DNA of 29,446 nucleotides from Ectocarpus siliculosus (lineage: Eukaryota > Sar > Phaeophyceae > Ectocarpales > Ectocarpaceae), in NCBI GenBank assembly GCA_000310025.1, contig FN649737.1:3636449-3665894 (forward strand), given 5' to 3'. The notes beneath the pieces are model-generated. The model did not search any database and was not told where the DNA came from. It worked only from the letters and a program-made list of their open reading frames with translations. This document shows positions 1 through 7,500 of the stretch, one piece after another. Each line of letters begins with the position of its first letter. Position 1 is the first letter of the stretch. Both the position numbers and the translations under genes were made by a program.

Positions 1-2600
1 TCACTACCTTCTTATTTCCTTCCCATACTTCTCCGGCGTACTCCAGCGGCGGTACGATTACGCTCTTCAAAACCGTCAATTTGATGCGTATATCAAGGTG
101 CCGGTTTGCGAGTATTGGGTGCAGCTTCCCTGCTCGTGCTTTGCCCTTTTCCGCTACCTTGGACATGTGTGCATTCCACGAGCAATCTTTTGCGATCTCT
201 ACTCCGAGGTATGTGTACTGGTCGACTACTGCAATCTCCTCGATCCCCCACTTCCATCTATGTTCTACTGGTTCCTCCCTGCCCTCGTTGCATACCATGA
301 CGGCACTCTTCGTAACGTTGGCAGACAATCTCCACTTATCAGCAAACTTCTTCGCCGCGTCAATTTGCAGTTGCAGTCCCTCAGGGGTGTCCGACATACC
401 AACAAAGTCATCCGCAAACAGCATTCCTGACACCGAAGTTTCCGTGTCCCCTACTTTTACTCCCTTCCGGACTGCCTCTACGACTTCCAACAGATCGTTG
501 ATGAACACCTGGAACAATGTTGGGGACAGCGTGCAACCTTGTGGGACCCCTTGCTCAATGTCGAAGAATTTAGACAGTTCTCCGTCTAGCATGACCGCGC
601 TTTTCGTACACTCTGTCATCTTCTTCAGCACCCTCCACATTTTCCCCTTGATCCCGTACTTGGACAATTGTTTCCACAGCCCATTTCTCCATACGGTATC
701 GTATGCCTTTTTCACGTCCAGGAAGAAGCAGTACGTCCGCTTGCCCGCCCTCTTTCTACCTTGGATGATTCTCCCTACCGTGAATGCGTGGTCTACGCAC
801 CCCCTCTTCTGTCGGAAACCTGCCTGGCCCTCACTAATGCTACGTTTCTTCTCCAATACTCCCACTATCCTATCGTTCAGCAGCTTACAGAACACTTTTC
901 CTACTGTGTTCAACAGTGTGATACCCCTGTAGTTTCCTGGGTCAGTCTTGTCTCCTTTCTTAAACAAGTTCACAACCACTCCTTCCCTCCATCTACTTGG
1001 CGCATACTCGTTTTTCCACACCCAGTTGTACAGCAGTACCATCAGCTGGATCATCCCCTTGCCCCCAAACTTCATGAACTCGTTTACTATCCCATCCGCC
1101 CCTGCTGCTTTGTGGCACTGCAGCTTGTTCACACACGCCTCAACCTCGTCCTCAGTGAACTCCTTTTCTAGTTCTACGTTCCCAACGTCTGCCTTCGATG
1201 TCTCTTCTTCTTTCTGGGCCCATGCGTCCACCTCCTTCTTAAACACTTGGTCAAAATCTTCATTCTCCGAAGGCACTCCAAGTCTCTTGTAGTGTCCTGC
1301 TAGAACTTCCCTTTTTCCCTTCCCACTGCTGACTAGTCCACCGTTCACACTTCGCAATGTTGCTACCCCTGTATCCCCCCCTTGCGCGGTCTTTTTTACC
1401 ATCCCACTAATCCCTTCCCACATCTGCTTGACGTTCCCCTCCAGGCCTCCGTTGGCCTTCTGCACTACTTCGTCCCAAATGCTCTTTTTCTTCTTTTTCA
1501 CTAGTCCCTTCACCTGTTTCCTCTTGGCCCTATACTTTTCCCAACTCTCTTCAGACCCCTCACCCAGGTACTGCTTGAAGACTTCTCTACGTTCCCCTAT
1601 TTCTTCTTTCAGCTCGTCATCCCACCACTTAACCGATACCCCACATCGTACCACCTTCTTTCCCACTACTCTCTCTGCCGTTGTGTTCACTATGGACTCC
1701 CATCCTTCAATCACCCTGTCCCCTGCTGCTTGTACGTCTACCTTTCCGTCTTCGACGCTTCTCAGCAGTTTCCTGAAGGGTTCTACACTACCAGCCAATC
1801 CCTTCTGGAATTCATCGCGTGTCCCCTCGTCTCCCAAACGCTCTACTTTCCACCGGAACACTTTCCTCTTTTTCTTACTCTTCGTCTTTCTAGATCGGTC
1901 GATGTTTGCCCATATGAGGAAATGGTCGGTCGAACCTATATCTATCGCACTTACGTGCAGCTCCGGGACCTGTGTGCTCCCCCTATCTACCAGGATGTAG
2001 TCGAGGATCGAGTATTCATTGCAAACTGCCCTCTGCCTGGTGAACTCTGGCTTATCGCTTTCCCTCCTACCGTTCAACACCATCAGCTCGTTGCTTCCCA
2101 AGAATTCAAGCATCCTCACTCCGTTGTCATTCACTTTGTCTTCTCCGTGCTGCCCGATCGCCTGTCCTCTACTGCAAGCTTTCCCTACTCTGGAGTTGAA
2201 ATCGCCCACCATGACAACTTCTCCCTTCCTACTGAACCTCTGGACATCTTCCCCAATTTGTCCGAAGTTCTCCTGCGCCTTGCTTGCGACTTTCTTCGAC
2301 GACGGTGGGACGTATACGTTCCCTAGAAACAAATCTTTCTCACCCCGCTCCCCAGGTATCTTAAGCCATAGGCTTTCCTCGAACTCCGTTTTCACCACTA
2401 CTTCCACCACGTCATACAAGTGTTCCTTGACCAGGAATCCGACTCCCCCCTCCCCCCTTTTCTTCGGGTCTAAGCCCTTTCTTGCCTTCCCTACCCACCG
2501 GTACTTCCCTATTTTGCTTACCACGTCCCCATCCTTCAGTTCCCACGTCTCTTGGATCCCCACTACATCCAGATCACGGAGGGGGGGGCTTGTTTTACAA
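1..2600 (-). mobile_element. LINE element, left copy (runs off the left edge)
   Basis: This is the element containing the endonuclease-RT frame. Its 5' boundary is placed at about 2,580-2,600, where recognisable endonuclease sequence begins next to an 8-C run. The exact junction and any target-site duplication cannot be set, because the 3' end is outside the window. Confidence 0.75.
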
Positions 2601-2707
2601 CGTCGTTGCCAAGCGACGAAAACCCAACCCCGATGGCAAACACGGGGGGGGAGAGGGGGGGGATAAACGCATTGCTCACCTGGTGATGTCGCCAGCATAA
2701 CTAACAT
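1..2707 (-). CDS. LINE (non-LTR retrotransposon) endonuclease-reverse transcriptase, 3' part outside window
   Basis: The minus strand is open without a stop from 2,731 to base 1, about 900 codons from an ATG at 2,707 (another ATG at 2,698). The N-terminal half is an exonuclease-endonuclease-phosphatase (APE-type) nuclease: QETW at 2,543-2,554, VYVPP near 2,310, GDFN at 2,195-2,206, LDYILVD near 1,990 and STDHF near 1,925. The reverse transcriptase follows: GNYRGITLLN near 925, the catalytic Asp in FLDVKKAYD near 700, QGVPQGCTLSP near 540 and the FADD box at 407-418. In this family the protein nicks the target DNA and primes cDNA synthesis on it. The first 45 or so codons, up to about 2,580, are proline-rich, encoded by C-runs and unlike an endonuclease N-terminus, so the true 5' end or a 5' truncation may lie near 2,580. 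The C-terminus lies left of the window. No stop or frameshift is visible, so this copy could be recent. Confidence 0.9.
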   Translation of the reverse strand, partial: MLVMLATSPGEQCVYPPPLPPRVCHRGWVFVAWQRRCKTSPPLRDLDVVGIQETWELKDGDVVSKIGKYRWVGKARKGLDPKKRGEGGVGFLVKEHLYDVVEVVVKTEFEESLWLKIPGERGEKDLFLGNVYVPPSSKKVASKAQENFGQIGEDVQRFSRKGEVVMVGDFNSRVGKACSRGQAIGQHGEDKVNDNGVRMLEFLGSNELMVLNGRRESDKPEFTRQRAVCNEYSILDYILVDRGSTQVPELHVSAIDIGSTDHFLIWANIDRSRKTKSKKKRKVFRWKVERLGDEGTRDEFQKGLAGSVEPFRKLLRSVEDGKVDVQAAGDRVIEGWESIVNTTAERVVGKKVVRCGVSVKWWDDELKEEIGERREVFKQYLGEGSEESWEKYRAKRKQVKGLVKKKKKSIWDEVVQKANGGLEGNVKQMWEGISGMVKKTAQGGDTGVATLRSVNGGLVSSGKGKREVLAGHYKRLGVPSENEDFDQVFKKEVDAWAQKEEETSKADVGNVELEKEFTEDEVEACVNKLQCHKAAGADGIVNEFMKFGGKGMIQLMVLLYNWVWKNEYAPSRWREGVVVNLFKKGDKTDPGNYRGITLLNTVGKVFCKLLNDRIVGVLEKKRSISEGQAGFRQKRGCVDHAFTVGRIIQGRKRAGKRTYCFFLDVKKAYDTVWRNGLWKQLSKYGIKGKMWRVLKKMTECTKSAVMLDGELSKFFDIEQGVPQGCTLSPTLFQVFINDLLEVVEAVRKGVKVGDTETSVSGMLFADDFVGMSDTPEGLQLQIDAAKKFADKWRLSANVTKSAVMVCNEGREEPVEHRWKWGIEEIAVVDQYTYLGVEIAKDCSWNAHMSKVAEKGKARAGKLHPILANRHLDIRIKLTVLKSVIVPPLEYAGEVWEGNKKVV

Positions 2708-2731
2708 GGGGAGTCGGCAAGACCTGCGTTA

Positions 2732-3225
2732 GTGCCACCAAACTCAACCCGTATTGCTCGCACGCATTCTGCCATGCGAAACTGGGATGCACTTATGCAT
2801 ACGGATGTAGATATGTGACTTTTCTTCCGTGACGAGCGATGAGTCTGTCAGGTGGAAGGTGTGACCACCGTACTTGTTATAGCACAGCATTTTCGGGCTT
2901 GTTGTTGTTGTTGTTGTTTTTTTCCTATTTATTATGGCGACAGTCCCCCCATTTTTCGTGGTGAGATGTGTACTACACTTTTCAGTGTCTTTTTTTACAA
3001 CTAGAACCATCCAGGGTCACACAAGAGAGGGGGCTTTTTTCTTCTTTTTGTTTGTTTTCGTGCCCCACCTTCCTCCTGCGGTGCGTGCTGAATTCTATTT
3101 TTATCGCGAGAAGGGTCCAGCCGCCCCTTTCCCTCGTCAACGTGCTAACGCCGAAGTTTGGTACCCACGAGAGCTTGTTCAGCTATATTTCGCTTTCACC
3201 CGCAATTTTTGTAATTTTTTCACCC
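2732..3225. other. Non-coding stretch upstream of the LINE
   Basis: I see no gene here. There is a short GTT run near 2,901-2,918. A T-rich stretch at 3,035-3,060 reads as an A-rich tract on the minus strand, and may be the 3' tail of the tRNA-like repeat that begins at 3,297. Confidence 0.4.
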
Positions 3226-3297
3226 CATGGGGATTCGAACTCACGACCTTTTTGCGACTAGCGGTTTACGAGGACAATACCACTAGACCACCGGGGC
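3226..3297 (-). repeat. tRNA-derived sequence, probable SINE head or tRNA pseudogene
   Basis: Read on the minus strand, the segment has both internal pol III promoter boxes at tRNA spacing. Box A is TGGTCTAGTGG (3,280-3,290) and box B is GAGTTCGAATCC (3,231-3,242). The ends GCCCCGG and ATGGGGT can pair over most of an acceptor stem, but the D, anticodon and T stems do not pair properly, so a working tRNA is unlikely. The following minus-strand sequence runs through a unique body to an A-rich tract near 3,060-3,035, as expected of a tRNA-headed SINE of about 260 bp. The 3' boundary and a target-site duplication were not established. Confidence 0.55.
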
Positions 3298-3652
3298 GAC
3301 CGGCTCGTGTGTTGCAGAGAGAAACCTAATTCGAAATCGACCTTGGCTTAGTCTAGACACAGTCGTGAGAGTTGTTCGTTTGAGGGTCGACTCGTTTCCG
3401 TGTGTAACCAGGAAGCACAAATTAAGACTTGAGCCCAACTCAGTAACTAACAATCTTACTGTAGCTCAAGTGGTGGGGTGGCTGAAGATGGTGTACCCCC
3501 CACAGAATATCACACCTTCGATGCGACGGCCTACTCTTGTTACGTTGTAAAACCGTATGGCTGATGATGCCAACCAGCGCAAAGCATGGCTGCCCTTCCC
3601 CCTTTTGATTCCCTGCCCCCCTGGTCGCTCGTGGGGTTCAAAATGCATCCAG

Positions 3653-4474
3653 GTTCTTGCACATCGCGCTACTTTTGGAGCACATCGTGGCGCTCATCGC
3701 TATCGCCTCCACTGTCCTCAAGTACGCTCTCCCGGTGACGGCGTCGAACTGCAATGCAACTCACAAGGTTTCGACCGCATTCGCCATCTTGTTCGATGTG
3801 AGAAAAAGTTACTCCGTAGGATCTATTTAGTAGTAGTGGGGGTTCCCGCACAAAGCCAATTTCACACGCTTTGTTGTAGGGCGACTTCCATATTAAGACC
3901 GACTTGTTCGGGGACCGCCAGTGTGGCTGATTGGTTGGTTGAGAACTGGTGTCTCTCGCATGGTAAAGAGGACACCGTTCTGCTTTCCCGGAAGGAGAAT
4001 AATATGTCTTGCCCCCTGCTACCGCGTGCAATAGAACAGTGCTGTATTCGTCGCATTTCGTGCTGATGGTGATTCACGTTCACTTAGATCGCGATATATA
4101 TCCAAAGAGTCAAGCCAGAATTAACATGAACCATGTGTGACCCAGATTCCCAGTTGATAAACCGCTATCTCATCCAACTATTGCTCGTGGCTTCACACCT
4201 ACTTACCTCGCGGTTGTTCCATACCATGGTACGGTCAAACTACGAAAACAAGCGTATTTCTAATACCGTAGTTTCTTCGTGGTTACTGTTTTTCTTTTGG
4301 TGCGTCTTGCACCCCTCTTCTCACTCCTTACTCCGTTGTCAGGCGAGTCTTCTGACGTTTCTCCTCTTCAAGGTCGATGTGACTAACGGCATCAGAAAGC
4401 TCTCCTGCTGGGAGAAGGGCGTGATCTGGATATGCAGGGCATTCGCGTGGATTTATCTGTGAGAGAGAGAGAGC

Positions 4475-4506
<32 letters not shown>

Positions 4507-7500
4507 AGGAGAGAGAAAAATGCACAGAGAGAGAGAGAGCCTCCTTGTGACCCGTTCTTTCGTGTTCCAACCCTTAGGTTCCAACCCTTAGGTTAGGTTT
4601 AGGGTTACGTTTGCCTGGCAGGAATTTCTCGTCGTGGGGCATGGTGTGGCAACGGTGAACGTGTACTACTGCTGATGTTCTCTCGCTGCGGTAGAAATTT
4701 GGGCTTGATACCATTGGGTGTTCATATGGGACGTCATATGGGAAGTCCCATGGGAAGTCCCATATGAATTCCCAATAATGCAAGTACCAACAGTTATATG
4801 CAGGTCGCCTCCGAAATGCGACGCGAGCTTGGTAATGATCGTGCTGTGATCGATTTTTCCCCAACAACTGTTATCCTTGCGGTTTGCGGTGCAATCCAAT
4901 GTTCTTGCGGAGCAGGCCTTTGGCGTCGATCTTCGTGAGCGCCACCTACCCCGGTGGTACTAACGAAGAGGTGGGTACAAGAGTGATTCACATCAAGCAC
5001 ATGGTACGGGTAGTACTTAGCAAATATCTACCAGGTACATTTGTATGTGTCTTGCTTTTTGTCATGGTAGTCATGTGCCTGTCACAATCACAGGGTTGGC
5101 TCAGGAGCAGAGATTCGATCGTCGATTCCTCGAAGAAACCAAAGACAGACGTTAACAGAGTACAACTGTACGCCAGAACATCCTAGTTGTGGTACGCACA
5201 TCATGTGGTGGCAGCAACCTCCTACAATCTCCCACACTAGTGACAGTTTTGATAAATCGCCCATGGGCTACCCATGGGTCACCCATGGGCCGTCCATGGG
5301 CCGTCCATGTGCTCTTCATGGGCCGCCCATTGGCCGCCCATGGGCATGCCCATGGGCGGCCCATGGGTAGCCCATGAAGTGCCAACAACCTAGAACTTCG
5401 CCACCGACCTATCGACCTAGAACTTTGCCACCAGCGCCAACCTAGCACGTATCGTGTGGGCTTGGGGTTAGGGTTAAGGTTGGCGTTAGGGTTATTTGCC
5501 GTTATAGTGCCCGTTCCAAAGCACCTTATCTATTGTTTAGGAGTAACCTGTTCTCATTAGCCGCCAATGGGCTTCCCATGGGTTGCCCATGGGCCGCCCA
5601 TGGGATGCCCACGGGCTACCCATGGGCAAGCCCATGGGCGACCCATATGGGCTGCCCACGGGTGACCCATGAGCGACCCATGGGAGTCCCATGGGTCGTT
5701 TGGGAAAACTGTAGAAAGTGTGGGAGCCCCATCTCCTATGTACTTGGATTGTTCATCTTCCCGACGTCGTCGTGTGGTTGGCCTCTTGATTCATGTGCAG
5801 GGCACGTTTTGCGAGAACGGTTTCAAGAGGGACGAAGACGTGAACTACGAGCGCGAGGCTAGCGACAACGCATACGGGTACGCCGTCACCAACGCGATGC
5901 TGTTGGTCCAGGTGAGGGGTCGATCGAAAACAGAACCTAGGCCAAGCAAGAAATCTTGCAAACATTTTGAGGTTCTTGAGGTGAACAGCAATGCGGTCTT
6001 CTTTCCCTGCCCCCCGCCCGCTTTCCCTTACCGGAGTGGTTACGGTTAGAGTAAGGATTGGCTTTTGTGCGAGCGGACTGGCATGCGATCTGATCCGATG
6101 TCGACACGTCTTTCGGTTGTTATTTTGTTATTTTCCCGCCGTCATCAGTACGTGCTGCTGCTGATCCTGTTCGTGAGGCCCCTCATGGTTCGTCTCGAGG
6201 GCGCCCAGTCCGGAGGGGCGGTCTACCGCAGCGTGGTGATCAGAAACATATCGTGCACGGTAGCCGTGGTCGTGTCCTACATCATCACCACCATTGTCAC
6301 GGTCATCGCCCTGCTGCGACAGCACCCCAACGATACCGCGGTATGTGTGTATGTGGTACGGTACGGAATTCCCTGCGTTGTTGCGTTTTTTTTTGTTGGG
6401 AGCGTTTAGACACACTTTTCTCTCAAAAACAAGTTACCATCACTGCATACATGCAGTAGCGGCTATGGTTTAAGCGAGATTATTTTTAGGGAAAATCGGA
6501 TATAAGAGTTGTGTTTTTACTTGTCCCGATCATGAGAAATACATGAACCACATATTACACAGGCAGCGGTTTAAGAGAAAATCACATTCATCGAGTGGTT
6601 TTTGCTTGTCCCAACCCTCTCTTATACATACCGTAGCCGCTACTGGAATTGTTTTCCCGCGCAAACGACAGTCACGACGCGGTCAACGTGAATGGTTGAT
6701 GGTATTATTTGCAGAAAATTCGTCACAATCAGCCCATCACGTGATACCCAAACTCCACTATTTCACGGAACGTTGGCTATCGAAACAGGATGACTTTGGA
6801 GCTGCGCAAAAACGCAATTTTTGTTTTTTCCCGGCATTACCATTGTTACTCTAGGATACTGTATTCAGTTCAGTGAGAGCTGCGGTAGAATGGACATAAT
6901 AATGGAGAAGAAGAACGGGGAAAATCGTTCATGTCACCAGAGTCGCACACAGTTTCATCGCCACTCTTCGGGTTAGTATGCATATGAGGCAACAAAAACA
7001 CCGCGAAAGATATACCGTAGAGAAATATCGCACCGGCGCCACATACTGTTGGGAGCTGTTCGGGCATGAGGTGATACGTGCAAGGCTGCTTGCTCCGGCG
7101 CTGCTTCCAAACCACTTACAGTAAGAAATGTTTAGTTGACGTGTGTAACCCTTTTGGGTAGTTGTTATTCATTGTCCACCCCGGATCCGACTTTCTACTG
7201 AGGTGGCGGCAATGGTCGAAGCCAGCCACGAGCTCAGCAGCAGGGCACCGTTCGAGCGACATTATTTCGCCTGCATGCTATAGGCATTGCGGGGGAGATA
7301 TGGGGGGTGGTATCATGCATCATCAGCCGCGCCCACGACTCCGTTTCTATTTTCTCGTTCCCACACGGGAGTTCAATCACGTGTAGTGCGTTGGTTTAAT
7401 CACGTTTAGTGCGTTGGGTGGTGGAGACGGTTACGCATGGTTGCGCATAGATAGCCGAATACCAGCATCCCCGTACAGGTGACGTCATGATGAGGATGTA

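Larger units (their letters stand above)
3798..5800 (+). other. Intron 1 of the membrane protein gene (inferred)
   Basis: This 2.0-kb stretch lies between two phase-0 coding exons. It contains the GA microsatellite, telomere-like motifs and all three 11-bp minisatellite arrays, and nothing else I can read as a gene. Confidence 0.5.

Noticed and set aside
2585-2606. GTTTTACAACGTCGT resembles the start of lacZ-alpha, hinting at vector sequence
   Set aside because: The match is only about 15 bases and the sequence on both sides diverges at once, so chance is the better explanation.
81-2666. Several overlapping plus-strand open frames across the left end
   Set aside because: They are antisense to the continuous minus-strand LINE frame, which has clear endonuclease and RT motifs. 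Their translations are Ser/Pro/Thr-rich mirror products.
3226-3297. A functional tRNA gene
   Set aside because: Box A and box B are good, but the D, anticodon and T stems fail to pair, so it is treated as a tRNA-derived repeat.
3464-3525. A second tRNA-like segment on the plus strand (TAGCTCAAGTGG then CCTTCGATGCG)
   Set aside because: Box A fits, but box B lacks the leading GG and the stems do not pair. Not enough to call.
4804-4934. Possible extra exon with a hydrophobic stretch (TTVILAVCGAIQCSCGAGLW)
   Set aside because: It is AG/GT bounded and would join exon 1 in phase, but it ends in phase 2 and cannot join the next well-supported exon at 5,801, which joins exon 1 directly in phase 0.
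5259-5698. CRISPR-like or coding interpretation of the 11-bp arrays
   Set aside because: Units are far too short and have no unique spacers, and the translated Met/Gly/Pro/Trp/His repeats open in several frames are a by-product of the 11-bp period.
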